A DNA stretch of 64,000 bases from Ochotona curzoniae (GCF_017591425.1 NW_024467106.1:24108501-24172500); one strand, 5' to 3'. Positions 1 to 12,915 are shown, counted from the stretch's first letter. A program made the numbers and translations. Notes: generated from the letters alone by a model not told the origin.

Positions 1-704
1 TGTTTTCATAGGTTCATCATACATAGAGTCCTCACCCTGAAGGATGTCGAGTGGTCTCTATCATGTGGAAACACTGGGTATTTTTCTAGCGTGGCATCCC
101 AGCAGCATTTGACATTGATGCTCCTTCCTTCCTTCCTCCCCTTTACTTCCAGAATATTGCTCCCTTTGTGTTCTGCTTTGGGCTTTGGCTTTCTAGTCTT
201 CTGTGTGGGTTCCTTCCATCTGCTTCTACTTCATGCATGTTATTTTTAAAACTCACCCTATTTAACTTTGACCTCTACCTAGTGTCCGTATTTGTCCCTC
301 CGGAGAAGTTCACCTTTCACAAGCAAGTAATAAGCCTCAGATTTATAACTTAAGCTCAGCTTCCTACACAGTAGGTTCATGTATAAGTACTTATGAAACA
401 TCTGCACTTCTGTAACTCACACATCTCAAATTCAAAAACTAAACTCAATTAACTCATCATTTCTCTTTAATTTATGTTTTCTTTTCATTGGTCTTCTGTT
501 TGGTAATTTCATTTACCTGATTGACCAAATCAGACACCCAAGTGACCGTCTTCACTTCCATCATTGTCCTAATTGCTTGTTGGTCCTGCAGATGGAGATT
601 CAGAAATGATTGTCAGAACAACTCTCCTTTCTTTATCCTCACGGCTTCTGTCTCATGCTAAATCCCTGGTATCTTCCTCCTTGATCACTGAAATTTCCTC
701 CTAA
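1..704. other. AT-rich intergenic sequence
   Basis: No recognisable gene or repeat. The short open frames here are of chance length and low complexity. Pyrimidine-rich stretches occur near 120-150. Confidence 0.4.
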
Positions 705-1255
705 GGTTATGAGACCACAACCAGACACTCACAGAGACCACAGCAGACACAGAGATGCTAAAGTTTAGAGCCTTTATTTACCAGCTGGGAGGACAGCCTC
801 CAGCGAACCCTGGAGAATCTGCTGTGCTTGTCCATAACATCCAAGAGTTTGTAAGCCTTAGTCACATCCTCTTTGACACAGGCCTCCTGGAGAGCAAGTG
901 ATTACAGACACAGTGACAAATTAACAATCTTGTTTACTTGTTTACCCTATTTATGCTGGGTAATTGGGTTTGCAGGTGGTCAGCCTTCCCCTCATCCTCA
1001 GATTAGCAATCCTCTACAAAGTTCCCCTTGACCGCCTGGCTAAAACACAGATCTTTCATATGTTTATCTTTACTAGGCAGTTGGCCAGTTCAAAGCTTGG
1101 GAGTTTCCATACATCTGACAAGGCTCCAAGAGTAACCTTGTGAGGAAAGAATGCCCAAGCTTGAGAAAATAAGATGCCTTACACCTGCTCCATTCTGCCC
1201 ATAGCCTTGTTACTTCCTAGGCCGAAGTATGCTGAACTACAAAGAATTCCTGACA
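705..1255 (-). mobile_element. Probable endogenous retrovirus LTR (solo)
   Basis: Read on the minus strand, the segment starts with TGTCAGGAATTC near 1254. It has a TATA-like box CATAAATAGGG (945-955), an AATAAA signal (773-778) and about 65 bases of U5-like sequence ending near GGTCTCA at 708. The order U3-TATA-polyA-U5 and the length of about 550 bp suit an LTR. I found no matching target-site duplication, so the ends are approximate and the class is unknown. No gag, pol or env is adjacent. Confidence 0.5.
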
Positions 1256-1734
1256 GCTCCCCCTTCATCACACTTAACAACTTTGTCTTCAGGTTTATTC
1301 TGGCCCAGTGTGTTCTCTTCTTGCTGCTGAAATAACCACACTGATGGGAAATCTGATGATGTCATTATCTTGCTAAATGACTCCCTTAGTATTAAGGACA
1401 ATCTGTAAATTGCAAAATAACAAAGTGTCCACTGGACTCCCTTTTCACCTACATTACACTGTTGTCCAAAGACTTTAAGCATGTTAGTCTCCTTTTAGTC
1501 TGTCTATATGGCTCACTTTGCTATATATATACATAGCATATTTGTACACATATGTTATATAAACATACATATATTCCTGACATTAACTTTTCCAAAGCTC
1601 TGAACACTAAATAGCACTCATTTTCTGGGATTCAATATTTTCTCTAAGATGCTACTTTTTGTCCTCTTCTCTCTAATCTCCACTTGTACTTCCTCCATTT
1701 CTCTCCCATCCACTGCTTTACTCCTCACATGTCC

Positions 1735-1921
1735 CCCAGTCAGGAACTCAACTCAGGTCCCATGTGGTTGGCATAAACACAACTATTTGAACCATCACTT
1801 GCTACTTCCCACACAGGAAGGTAAAATCATGAGTGGAACTAGGGCTTGACCAAGGCTTCCAATATGGGATATGGGTTTCTCAAGAGCTATCTTAATAGTT
1901 AGGCCAAACATCTGACCCTCA
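1735..1921 (-). mobile_element. Old, divergent lagomorph SINE, partial
   Basis: The right part (1858-1920) matches the head of the family in reverse orientation (AATATGGGATATGGG followed by a TTAGGCCAAACATCTG-like terminus). The left part is heavily diverged. Confidence 0.5.
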
Positions 1922-2039
1922 GTTATCCTCTCTTCCAAGAGACTTTCCATAATTATTTCAGCCCGAGTAGCTACCTTTCATCTGTGCTAACATGGGACTG
2001 GTATATATTTAAACATAAGTACCATTGTATTATTTATCT

Positions 2040-2165
2040 TCCTCAGGCATTTTAGATTATAAGCAGTTTGAAGATAGAAGTTGTACTTTGACTTCAAATA
2101 ACTACCAGTAAGAACAGTGCCTGGAACATCCTAGGGGCATAATTAACTTTGACTAATGAGTGATG
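2040..2165 (+). repeat. L2-type 3' end relic
   Basis: The segment follows the ancient L2 3' end: ATTATAAGC, then AGAACAGTGCCTGGAACAT, then a degenerate tail ending in GACTAATGAGTGA. Assigned from memory of the family. Confidence 0.5.
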
Positions 2166-2358
2166 TGAAAGAGCCGCTTTCCCTGGAATTAATCAAGAGC
2201 TTCCTGTCAGTGTCCCTGAACTAGATCACGCCTGTTCCCAGGTCTCTGGTCTTGAAGCTATGCGCTTTCCAGTCCGTTGTCATGCACTACAAATATTTCT
2301 GTGAACAACTAGTTTGCAGAACATATTCACAGCCCACATACTTAATAATCATTAACCA

Positions 2359-2542
2359 GGGCCATGGTTCAACAGGCTAATCCTCCATCTGCAGTGCAAG
2401 CATCCCATCTAGGCACTGGTTCATGTCTCAGCCGTCCCACTTGCCATCCCCATCTCTGCTTATGGCCCAGGAAAGCAGTGGACGATGGCTTAGGCCCTTC
2501 TCTCCATCTTTCTTTCTCTCTGTAAATAAATATCATTTTAAT
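2359..2542 (+). mobile_element. Lagomorph SINE with internal deletion
   Basis: The head and the body up to the CCCAGGAAAGCAGTGG block are present. The sequence then jumps to the TCTCTCTGTAAATAAATA tail, so the middle third is missing. Confidence 0.65.
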
Positions 2543-2718
2543 GTGAGTTTTCAAAATAAATGATATCATATATATGCTGAAAGGTAATTTTAAAAATCAT
2601 ATGTACATGTTTTATGTTTATTATATATCATAAACATATATAATTTATGTTTAATTATATATATTAAAATTTTTTTCTTATTTTTTTTAAATCAAATCAT
2701 GTCAGAATGCAGGATGAT

Positions 2719-3054
2719 AGGCGCCAGCTTTGGGTGTGGAAGGTTGATGCTTGCAATGCCAACCTCCCATACAAGATCACTGGTTCAAGTCCCAGATACT
2801 CTGTTTTTAATCCAGGTTTCTGCTAACGCACCTGGGAAGACAGCAGAAGATAACCTGAGTGCTTGGATCCCTGCCCTCTATGTGGGAGACCAGTAGAGTT
2901 CCTGGCATCTTGGTTTGGCCTGGCTTCGGTGGCCATTTGGGGAGAAAGCCAGCAGGTGGAAGGTTGATCTCTTTCTCCCCTCCCCTCTTTATCTCCTCAC
3001 ACCCAAGTTTCTACTTCATTTGCTGTGCCCTACAAGTAAAAAAAAAAAAAAAAA
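2719..3054 (+). mobile_element. Old lagomorph SINE
   Basis: Full-length but diverged. The GTTCAAGTCCCAGA B-box region, GGGAAGACAGCAGAAG, GTGGGAGACC and GGCCATTTGGGGAG blocks occur in order, followed by a 17-base A run. Confidence 0.7.
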
Positions 3055-3384
3055 TTTTTTTTTAAATAATGCAGGGTAGAACAGTGGACTATTATGTATT
3101 GTAATCTTTATCAGTGTATCAATATCACATATCACCAATCTTTAAAATACCATATTTTTTTATATTTGTTGGCTGAACATTTTAGTTATGTGAAGAGTTT
3201 GAAGAAGATAAAGCTGTTTTATGCAATATGTTAACCATGCCCTATGTGGCTATTTATGTTTAAGTGAATGGAAATGAAATCAGTAATTAAGCTTCATATT
3301 TGCAGCAGCCACATTTCAAGTTCTCAGTAGCTGCATATTGCTATTGACTCCAGTATTAGCACTTAAAACATTTCCGTCAGTGTA

Positions 3385-3720
3385 GCCATGATGATAGCTC
3401 AATTGGCCAATCCTCCACCTGCAAGTGTCAACATTCTACATGGATGACAGTTCGTGTCCTGGCTCCTCCACATCCAATTCATTCTCCTGCATGTGGCCTG
3501 GGAAGGCAGGTAAGGATGGCACAAATCCTTGGAATTCTGTACCCAAATGGGAGTTCTGGAAGAGGCACCTGGCTCCTGGCTTTGGGTCAACTCATGTCTG
3601 GCCACTGCAGTCAATTGAAAGAGAATGAAAGTGAATGGAAAATCTTTTTCTCTCTCTCCTTCTCTCTTCCCTCTGAAATCATGCCTTTCCAATAAAAATA
3701 GATACATCTTCAAAAAAAAA
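3385..3720 (+). mobile_element. Lagomorph SINE
   Basis: The body blocks are in order: CCAATCCTCCACCTGCA, GGCCTGGGAAGGCAGG, GCTCCTGGCTTTGGGTC and CCTTTCCAATAAAAATAG, with a short A tail. Overlapping open frames here are SINE sequence, not genes. Confidence 0.75.
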
Positions 3721-4370
3721 TTCTGCCATGATGAAAAGTTATGTAGATGAGTGTTGATGCAAAGTTCTGAATATGTCAAAATTTAATTTAACTCGTTAAG
3801 TACCAAGTATGTGTTAGCTATCATATTAGGCAGTTTTCACTTTTCCCAGATCTTTGTTAAACACATAAAAAAAGTTCTGGATGGATATTGTTATATTCAG
3901 ATTTCAGGTTTTGGTTTTATTTTTATGGAAGTCATAGAAATGAAGTGATTTGATTGACACTGTCAGAAATGAACTATGGCCTATGCAGCCTCCTGACACT
4001 CATAGATTTCCATGTGATCAGTTCCCTGCCCACAGGGAACAGAGCGTGATTTATGCTGTCAGTGCAACAGGGAGACCTGACCCTTTGCTTTCTGCATTGG
4101 CAGTCGAGTCATGGAGAGAGACATTTCTGTGCACTCAGTTCTTTATGTCCATATCTACTTCATTTGCGTAGGTTCTTGTAATTTGACATTCAGTTGCTCC
4201 CTAGAAGCCATTCTTGCTCAAAATATTGCTCCCTTGCATCACCTTTTACTGTTCTGTACTTCCCAGTAAGCATGCCTGTCTTGTCAAATTGAATTGTAAC
4301 TCCTAAAAACAGACATCGTTGTTGACCCCCACTTAAGTGTAACTGACCCCAAAATAATTGCTATTCACTT

Positions 4371-4732
4371 TGTTTTTTTTTTTTAAATTGAGGGATTTTC
4401 TTTGAAAAGTAAATTTACAGAGAAAGGGAGAAAGGGAGGGGAAAGAATTGGGAGGCAAGGAGAGGAAAAAAGAAGGAAAGAAAAACCTTGTATGTGCTAT
4501 TTCATATCCCAAATGGCTGCCGTGATCAGGTTTGGATCAACCTGAAACCAGAAGCCTAGAACTGCAAGATCTCCCACGCGGGCTTGGGGCTGATTTTCCA
4601 CTGCTTCCCCAGGTGCATTAACAGCATATTAATTTAGAAGTGGAACAGCTAGGACTCATATCGGCGCTCGTTTGGGATGCTGGCATCCCAGGAGGTGGCT
4701 TCACCTACTTGCCACAATGCCAGATGCAGAAT
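4371..4732 (-). mobile_element. Old lagomorph SINE
   Basis: A T-run and purine-rich stretch (reverse of tail and CT-rich region) are followed by the reverse-orientation body and head, ending in GGGATGCTGGCATCCCAG and CACAATGCCAG. Confidence 0.65.
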
Positions 4733-5964
4733 CACAGTACCATCCAGTGTGATAACTATTTTTCAGATATGAGTTGTCACATTACCTGAAAATAGGGAAG
4801 TATAAAAAAAGAATCCCTCTTAGCTATAGTTTCAATGGATCAGGGGATGCTCATTATTAATCCATTTTCCCATCTATTCATCCCACCCTCCTCACCCCCT
4901 AAGGTGAGAACTGGCATCTGCCTTTTGATAGGGCTTATATTAAAATGATCCACTGACTACCTTGGCTGCTTGATCCAGAATGCAGGAAGAAAGAGGGGGA
5001 AAAATAAACTAAGAGGAACCTGTAGTGACCTAAGAAGTTAGGGACATCAGGTTTCTTGGATAAGGTTATCTTTTTCCAAGTCTGGAGGTGGAACCTGTTT
5101 TGTGTTCATAAGAGAAAGGCCTTCGATTTCCTCTCCTCCAAGTTCCCAGACATGCTGCCTGAATTTTTTGAGATACGCCCCTACTCTTTCACTAACTCTC
5201 CCTGGTGCCAGTGAAAGCTGCTTCCTGTGATGCCTGCCATCATGTGTCAAAAGCTGACAGGCAATCACCTTGTGAAGGATGCTGCTTGGCTACAGGACAC
5301 TCATCAGCCTGACACAGTGCCTTTCCTTGATGGGAAAGGAAATTCTTACACATCTTTAGGTGGAAAAAACTAGCATAAACTGCCAGGTTTCTATAGCAAT
5401 ACAATGTGTACAGAGACATGATAAATACAGGAGTTTCCTAACAGCCTCTAGGCCTTGGGATCTGTGCCATGTGGTTCTGAGGATTGCTAGCCTTCTTCCC
5501 TCGCACGGTGATTCATTTATCTGCATGTATTCATTTATGCATTGAACAAATTTGGGGGAGCTTTCTGAGTTTAAGTTCTTGCAGGGAATGCCAAGGAGAC
5601 CTAGGGATAACAAAACATGGTCCTTGCCACCAAGAACATCTCGCTGAAGATGGAAACACATGAATAAAAACATGAATTTAATGCAAGGAGACAGAGATTT
5701 GAGAGGCAGATGCGATCCTGTCAGGTGAGCATGCTAGAAGGAACCATTCATTATGCCTGAGAGAGTCATGGAAAGTTTCATTTTCATACAAAATGAAACG
5801 AAAACTGAGTTTTGAAAGACAGTAGCATTCACTTGTTCTGATTAAGGAAGAAACCAATTTGGCACTGGTGAATAGCAAATGTTTACGAGACAGGGTAAGG
5901 AAGCATGGGTTATGGTGTTATGTGATGGAGCACGTGTGAGCACATGAGCGCCACTTGTTTGATG
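4733..5964. other. Intergenic sequence, nothing recognised
   Basis: No repeat or gene recognised. Open frames up to 105 codons occur on both strands, but their composition is ordinary and no protein family is suggested. Confidence 0.35.
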
Positions 5965-6141
5965 TCAGCTTCCTCTGGTTCTACTGCACAGGTGCAGGGG
6001 CCCAAGGACTTGGCCCATCCTCTGCTACTTTTCCAGGCCATAAGCTGAAAACTGGATGAAAGTGGAACAGTTGGGAAATGAGCCAGTGCCCACTTAGGAT
6101 GTTAGTACTGCAAGCAACTTGATATGCCACCATGCTGGCCC
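5965..6141 (-). mobile_element. Partial lagomorph SINE
   Basis: The reverse-orientation 5' half only: GGTGCAGGGGCCCAAGGACT, the AGCTGAAAACTGGATG block, and the CACCATGCTGGCCC terminus. Confidence 0.6.
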
Positions 6142-6916
6142 TATGGGAAACATGTTATACCTCTCCTAATTTTCTTATGTTGATGATGGAGAATCATCAA
6201 TTAAGCAGGTTGAACCCAATTAGGAATTTTGATGTGACTGCTTCCAAACTTTTCAAACTTTCAAACTTTGTCTCTTTCCTTTGTTTATTTAATCCTCCCT
6301 GACTTTGTTTTCATGACAATTAAATACTCTAAAGTACGTACATTAAAGCCCTGCTAGTTTATGCTTGTGAGGAGCATAGAAAGAGGAATGCTTAGGAAAC
6401 AGATTTACTTAGCAGACTACATCAGATCACAGAAGCATAATAGACAAAAGACAAGAAACCTGAGAATCAGGTATCTTCAGGATGGAAAATAAGGGGCTCA
6501 GAAGAAACAGCTCAACGCAGAGAAGTGTTAGCAGATATTTTGGTTTAGTTGCTCAGTCCTTCCTCTAAGTGACAGCTGCTTTGTTGCCAAGGTGCATTTG
6601 TAGACAAGGGTACTAGAAGACATACATGTACGGAAAGGTCGCAGGCGAGGCTACAGAGACATGGAAACACCACAGTGGCAGTTACAGCAACACAAAGGTT
6701 GATGTTTTGTTGATTGTGCGTCTACTTAGGCAACATGTATTCACTAAATTGTGTGTGAGGATAAAGGTAGGTAAGAAAGGCATTGGTAATAAGATGGGTA
6801 TATAGGTCTTCATTTTATCCCCTCCAGGAGATGATTAACCCGACTATATTGGCTAATAAAAAGCAGAGGTATTGAGCTCAAGCAAATCTAGCTGTTATTA
6901 TTATTAATTAATGCTC
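6142..6916. other. Intergenic sequence, nothing recognised
   Basis: AT-rich unique-looking sequence. Nothing recognised. Confidence 0.35.
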
Positions 6917-7150
6917 AAAGAGAGATACCACTTCTATCTGTTGTTTCACTGCCCAAACACCTGTAACGTTCTGGCTGAGCCGGGCATCAAAGATGGGAGG
7001 CAAGAACTCAGTGCAGGTCCCCCATGTAGGTGGCAGGAATTCAATCACTTGAGACATTACTCCTGCCTCCCAGGACTATTTTAGTAGGAAACTGGAATCA
7101 AGAGCCATAGTAAGATATCAAATTCATGAATTCTGATTTAAGGTGTGGGT
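6917..7150 (-). mobile_element. Old lagomorph SINE, partial
   Basis: Reverse orientation. Blocks resembling the older rabbit-type consensus (TATCTGTTGTTTCACTGCCC, GGTGGCAGGAATTCAA, CACTTGAGACATTACTCCTG) are in order, then fade into diverged sequence. Confidence 0.5.
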
Positions 7151-9092
7151 GTTTTATATGAATCTTACCCAGGTCCAACTTTGAGTCCTTCTTCTCCTGT
7201 TTCTGTAACCCTTGGAAAATTATAACCACCACCTTTTTATGTCTAATTATTGGTAAATCTGCATGAAAAAGGGAGCTAACAGAATTAATATGTATGAAAT
7301 GTGTAGTTCATTGTGAGGCATTCAAAGAATCTATTATCCTACATGGTTTTTATGGAGCACAGAGCTGGATACTCAATAAACTTGGAAATATTCTTTGGTG
7401 ACTTTGCTGGCAAGTTCAATATGATTTTAAATTAATCTTTTGCAATTGTAAGACACATTAAGAGTTATCACCAATTGGTATCGAAGGAGATAGTCATTTA
7501 TCAGTAATATTGATCTGAGGAAAATCAGTCAGCTATAAAAGACATCATTTTGTAAAGATGTGACAAATAAATCACCCATCCATTGAAAGAGGGGATAGAA
7601 ATAGGGTCACTAGATCTTGTGGGACTGCGCTCACAAGTAGGACTTGTTAGTCATTTGCATGAGCTAAGCATTAGAAGTACAAATCTATCATAAAAGCAGA
7701 TATAAAATTTGTGTGTCACATCAAGTGTCAAAACCAGAGATAGAATGACTGAGAATTAACACAGGAATTGAAGAACATAGTAAAACTTATTGTTTCAACA
7801 ACAATATTAGTAAATTTCACATACTTCTTTATGCATATTCCTCATTTGTTAGAACTATTCAGTATAAGCCTTAACTGCTCATCTCCAAAGAGCAGCAAAC
7901 TTTATTTAAATTTAACCAAAAGCAGAGGAAATTTTGACACACTGCTATTACTCCTTTGGCATTCTGGTTTATGTTTAATTCAGCATTTCATAATTTGTTA
8001 TGAAGTAAACTTCTTCATGCTATGAAAAATTTACAAAATGTGAAGCAAAGGGAGTATATGTCAGGTGCACCATGACATTATTCACGGATTATGTGCTGTG
8101 AACGTACACTTGTGTATGGGAAAATAATATAGAGCTTAATATCTAGATGCTAAAGAAATGGAAAGGTTCATATTTAATTCCCAGGTCATTATATAGAAGC
8201 TCAAATTTCATTGCCTGCCCAGCAATGTTCCAGGGCTTATGAGAGCCTCCAGTCTGGTTTTCCTGACTCTGGTCTCTCATTCCTCCACATCAACATAAGA
8301 AATATCTTATGGGCACTTCCTCTGGGTGGGACTCCTTCCTTTGTTTCTCCTCTGACCGCAGATACAGGTGGAAAAATGATGATATGTGTGTGGAAACAAT
8401 GGTATTACCCACTTTCCTGTAGCCCTTGACCCTTTGTAACCTAATCAACTATGTAAGATTATTTTTAAAATTTAAAAACTTTTAAAAAGCTATTATAGAC
8501 ATTGGTTCTATATATATGTCATTAGCTTTGACTAATTCATGTGACTATATCTTTTGTAGCACAAGTTGAAAACTTTTTCTCCAGTTGTCCAACTAATGCC
8601 CACTAAAAGCCCCAAGGCTCAGGATACCACATGCAAATGTGTGCTGTGGTGTGATATGGACAGGAATGCCTTATTGAGATCATACGGACAGGTGATGTGT
8701 AACTCATGCCCTGTTAACCAAGTGATGAGCCCCTATCATCCTCTTCACACATATCAAACCATGTTCCAATTGGGCTATTTCTGTCCCTAAAATCACCCTT
8801 TTCTAATGTATGCATAGGATCTGTTTAACACAGCTCTGAAGACTGCTAATGAAAGATATTAGCAGCATATACCACAGATTTTTCTCTTAAAGATTCATCC
8901 CTATTTCGTCTGGCCAAAGAAGGAAGGGAGAAAGGATGAACAGGCAACATCCTATGACCTTCAGTTTCCATGCTATAAACTTGGTAGATAAACCTCCCTA
9001 TTATAACACAAGATAGATGCTTGAGAAAAATCATCTCTTGCAAACTGCCTCTATCCCAGATATTCCTGACCAATTCATTTACCTTTTTGATA
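7151..9092. other. Intergenic AT-rich sequence
   Basis: No gene, SINE or L1 recognised across nearly 2 kb. Open frames (maximum 85 codons) show no family signature. Confidence 0.35.
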
Positions 9093-9220
9093 GTAAGGAA
9101 AGTGAGTCTCAGAGAGATTGAGTAAATTGCCCAAGGTCACACAGCTACTAAGCCAGTAAGCAATTAGATACAAATTTGAATTCAAGTCTTCCTCCAAAGC
9201 CATTGTTGTTTTGATTTTAT
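9093..9220 (-). repeat. MIR relic
   Basis: Contains the MIR core in reverse: GAGTCTCAGAGAGATTGAG then TTGCCCAAGGTCACACAGCT, followed by a diverged remainder. A strong match to the ancient mammalian SINE MIR. Confidence 0.8.
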
Positions 9221-9389
9221 CACACCTATTATGTTAAAAGCACTGATACCTTGTGATTTAAAAAAAAAAAAGCAAAAATGAACTACTTGTAATATGAATG
9301 TTTAGTAGAGAAGTTCCAAGAAACAGGACATGACCAGGGCCACACTGTCATTGTGGTTTACACTTCCCATGAACTCTTTCCAACACACA

Positions 9390-9920
9390 TTTCATTTAAA
9401 TTTGATAAAGCAGTTAATAAAGCCATAAAGGTTAATTACTGGTTAAAGGAAAAATATGACTTCACTTTGGTGAACATGTGAAAAATGAATCAACTCTGTT
9501 TTCAGTTAACCCAGGATTATACAGGCCATAAAGCATGATTATGGATTTAGCATGTTAATTCCCAGTAGATTTAATAGCAGTGCTGTGAAATACATGACCA
9601 ATTGCTAATCCATCTGACAAGGCTTTAGACAGCCCTAATCAAGATTAAATCACTTGGACCACATGTGGATGAAATATATCTTTCAAGATGAAATGACTGT
9701 AATTTTTCATCATGGAGGTAAATGCCTGCACATAGGATGAGACAGAGAAGGGAAAAGGAGGGAACACCGTGTGTGATCCCAATCTGACACTTCACATTGG
9801 AAGCTCTCCTTGGAGAAAACAATCTTTAAACCATTGTTGTTTAATTGCAGACCCTCTCCATGATTTTATTGCTGTAATAATTCATGGCTTACCTGTAATT
9901 TTTGACATACAGCAAAGCAC
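9390..9920. promoter_or_regulatory. Candidate conserved non-coding element (possible enhancer)
   Basis: This repeat-free stretch is dense in homeodomain-like (TAATTA, GGTTAATTAC, CCTAATCAAGATTAAATC) and SOX-like (AACAATC, CCATTGTTG) words, with low CpG, as in many deeply conserved developmental enhancers. This rests on composition alone; conservation is not visible from one sequence. Confidence 0.25.
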
Positions 9921-10129
9921 AAACACCCTTTAAAATATTTGACTTTCCGACAATAGAGCCTTGACAAGGCCAGCTCTCTGTTAGTTCTAGTACTGGTTTG
10001 CTAAGCAGGTTTCTTAAGCGTTGCTGTGTTCTTGAGAAACACAAAGCTAAGTGGTGTTTTGTCTACTTCTCATGTACTGTACCACCTGGTAACCGCACAC
10101 ACACACAAAGTGGTGTTTTCTTTTGTTTA

Positions 10130-10320
10130 GGTAGTGGTCTGAAAACAATGCATCACAGTCCAAATCTGGCCCACTATCTGCATTTGAAAATAAAGTTTTA
10201 TAGTCCTTAGCCAGACCTTTTATCTTTGGCTGCATTCATTTTAAAGCACCAGAGGTGACTACTGATGACAGAAACTGAATTCCTGCAATGTCTGAAATAA
10301 TTATCTGACCTTCTACAGAA
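10130..10320 (+). repeat. Ancient DNA-transposon relic (hAT-like)
   Basis: Order and content match a common mammalian relic: CACAGTCCAAATCTGGCCCA, AAATAAAGTTTTATAG, a TTTGGCTGCATTCATTTT block, and a CTGACCTTCTACAGAAAATG end. The subfamily name is uncertain. Confidence 0.5.
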
Positions 10321-10964
10321 AATGATTTCTGACTGCTGGTTGAAAGCTTCATTTCTTTCTGAATTTCGATATAACTGCAATGTGGCTACTTTAGAGTCTC
10401 TCTCTGAATCATATAATGTATTTTTTCTCAATTTTCTGAAGTCTGACACCAAGACTTTTGCATTATGACTACTTCACATTATGGGAGTGAACACTAAATG
10501 TGGGAGAATGGGCTGCAATGCATAAGGTAGCCTAATAATCCTGGAAGTCTCTTGTTCTCTGATTTCATTCTCTAAGCCCTTATTATCTCTGATCAATTGT
10601 ATTACCATTGTCCAGTTGTTTTCCTCTGTTCTCTTCCTCTTGGAATGATACATCTTATTAACTTGAGTAGACCAAGGAATGCCCAGATAGCTGGGGGTAA
10701 TGTGTTATCTCTGGGTGTGTCTGCGTGAGAGGGTTTCTGAAAGTGCTTAGCGTTTGAATCAGTAAACAGAGTAGAAGATCCACCTCAAAGATTTGGATGA
10801 GCATACACTAACCACTGTCCCACAACACCTTGATTTCAGGTCTTGGTCCAGGTCTGAGAGTTAGACCACCTGCTTCTCTTCTGACATTCTTGAACTTTCA
10901 ATTGAAACACACTACTTCTTTATTGAATTGTTAACTTTCAGATGGCATTCCCATAATAAATATC

Positions 10965-11065
10965 TTATAGATAAGATACTTCAAAAGTACATGGAAAATG
11001 CATATTATGGAAAATAATGTAAATAAATTTCAGGAACTTTGTGCCCAAAATGAACTTACCATTTT
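10965..11065 (+). repeat. Copy 1 of a recurrent ~100-bp element
   Basis: Shares the ordered words TTCAAAAGTACATGGAAAATG, ATTTCAGGAACTTTGTGCCC and AAAATGAACTTACCATTTTTT (some shortened here) with segments at 25047-25147 and 42375-42470. Probably an old interspersed DNA element. Confidence 0.45.
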
Positions 11066-11559
11066 TTTTGATTATCTATTGCTGTGGCGATTAAAACTCA
11101 CAGATTATGTTGTGAAGATTGAGAGCCCTGGCTCGATAAAAAGACACTAGGCTAGGCTTAGTGCAGGTTCTTGTCTTCCCTGTGTTAGAATATAATCAGC
11201 AACCATAGATATAAGTGAGCAGAAAGGCATGGCTTATTGAAAGGCAAAGAGATAGTATACCATCAGATATGAACACAGGTAAAAATCGTGAAGGAGAATT
11301 ACCCCCGTTCAAACTGCAGTCCATCTTTTTATTCTGATTGAATGTCCAAAAGAGGCATTGTTTGGATGAGGCTGCAGTGCATATGATGGTTTCCAGAAAG
11401 ATATCTTAGTATCTGTTGCGTGAAGGAAGAGGAGGCCTTGCCACTGATGGGGAGTGGGTATTTCAGATCTTGAGCCTTGTTGAACTGGCACGAAGGTGAT
11501 GAGATGTGAGTGGTGTACGTGGCTTGGACGTTGACATCCTTAGCTTCTTGTCCCTTACT

Positions 11560-11700
11560 GCGTGCCTACCCATGTCTGTTGCTATCCCCATTTATAACTG
11601 AGGAACAGAGCTTTTCAAGTAAGTTGACCAAGATTATGTTGCTAATCAGAGAGTAAGCATTTAAAAATAGGGGACCTGCATCTGGAGTTTATACTTGTAG
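11560..11700 (-). repeat. Probable MIR relic
   Basis: Reverse-orientation MIR features: CCCCATTTATAACTGAGGAA, AAGTAAGTTGACCAAGATTA and GCTAATCAGAGAGTAAG. More diverged than the copy at 9.1 kb. Confidence 0.55.
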
Positions 11701-12042
11701 CCATTACATATTGGAGTGCTTCCTTTAATGCTTTTTATCATCTCAATAGACTTAAAACATTTCTGCCTTGGTGTATGTGTTCAGGTTCCATGAATGGAGT
11801 GGTCCATTGACATTGTAAGTATGTAAAGTAAGTTATATAAGTGGATGTATACATTTATGGATTAGAGAAGAACTCATTCACATTGTTATAAATAAATAAG
11901 GAACAGCTACTTCAGGTCATTAATTACATTTGGTTTATCTGCTTCTGTGAAGTTTTGGGTTTTGTCCTGAAACCAAGCTTATTATAGTTAATACTGCAGA
12001 AAATCTGTATTTTAAACTTTTGATAAGAATCATGGTTTCTGG

Positions 12043-12372
12043 GGCCCGGCACGGTGGCACAAGTGGTTAAAGGTCCTCGCCTTGCACCCGGGATCCCATA
12101 TGGGCGCCGGTTCTAATCCCGGCAGCCCCACTTCCCTTTCAGCTCCCTGCCTGTGGGCTGGGAAAGCAGTCGAGGACAGCCCAAAGCTTTGGGAACCTGC
12201 ACCCGCGAGGGGGACCCAGAAGAGGCTCCTGGCTTCAGATCGGCATAGTATCAGCCCGTTGCGCTCACTTGGGGAGTGAATCATCGGACGGAAGACCTTC
12301 CTCTCTGTCTCTCCTCTCTGTATATCTGCCTTTCCAATGAAAAAATAATAAAAATAAATCTTTAAAAAAAAA
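12043..12372 (+). mobile_element. Young full-length lagomorph SINE with 18-bp TSD
   Basis: It starts GGCCCGGCACGGTGGCAC, has an RNA polymerase III B box GGTTCTAATCC (12109-12119), then the body blocks, GAATCATCGGACGGAAGACC and an A-rich tail. Direct repeats AAGAATCATGGTTTCTGG flank it (12025-12042 and 12373-12390), the hallmark of L1-driven retroposition. Low divergence from copies at 12.9 and 59.7 kb shows a recent source. Confidence 0.92.
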
Positions 12373-12915
12373 AAGAATCATGGTTTCTGGCTGAAATTTT
12401 GTTCCTCAGCCATTACTTTAAAGACCTGATTCTCAGATATAAATATAAATAATTGCTTCAAATTGGAGCCTATGGTTCTGGATTTCTATCAAGTAGCAAG
12501 TGTTGGTACAGTACATGGTCCATAGAGACTTTCACATGAACACTGCTTGTTTAAGTGCATCCTTTAGAATTCCTTTGGGTTTTCCTTCTCCTGGGCACAG
12601 TTTCCTGACTCTTAGGTCATGACACAGATGAGTAATTGGAATGAATCATATTGGACTTCATGCTACAGGCTCTACTGGAGTCAATATTTCCTTGTGATGG
12701 TTCTTAGAAACACGGATCCACTTCACCTCACATATAAGATTTATTTATCTTTAGTCATTCATTCATCCACTCAGCATTCACAACAAACTTATGCTATGTG
12801 TCTGGCTTGTTCTTGTCTTAAAGCTCTCATATTGGGTGATGAGGAAGGAGAGACTGGCTCCAGATATTTAAGACAAAAATAGTGTAATAAATAGTTCTAT
12901 TAAAATGGAAGCTGA

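Noticed and set aside
2600..2680. AT-rich inverted repeat resembling a hairpin
   Set aside because: Arms such as GTTTAT/ATAAAC arise easily in this low-complexity A/T sequence.
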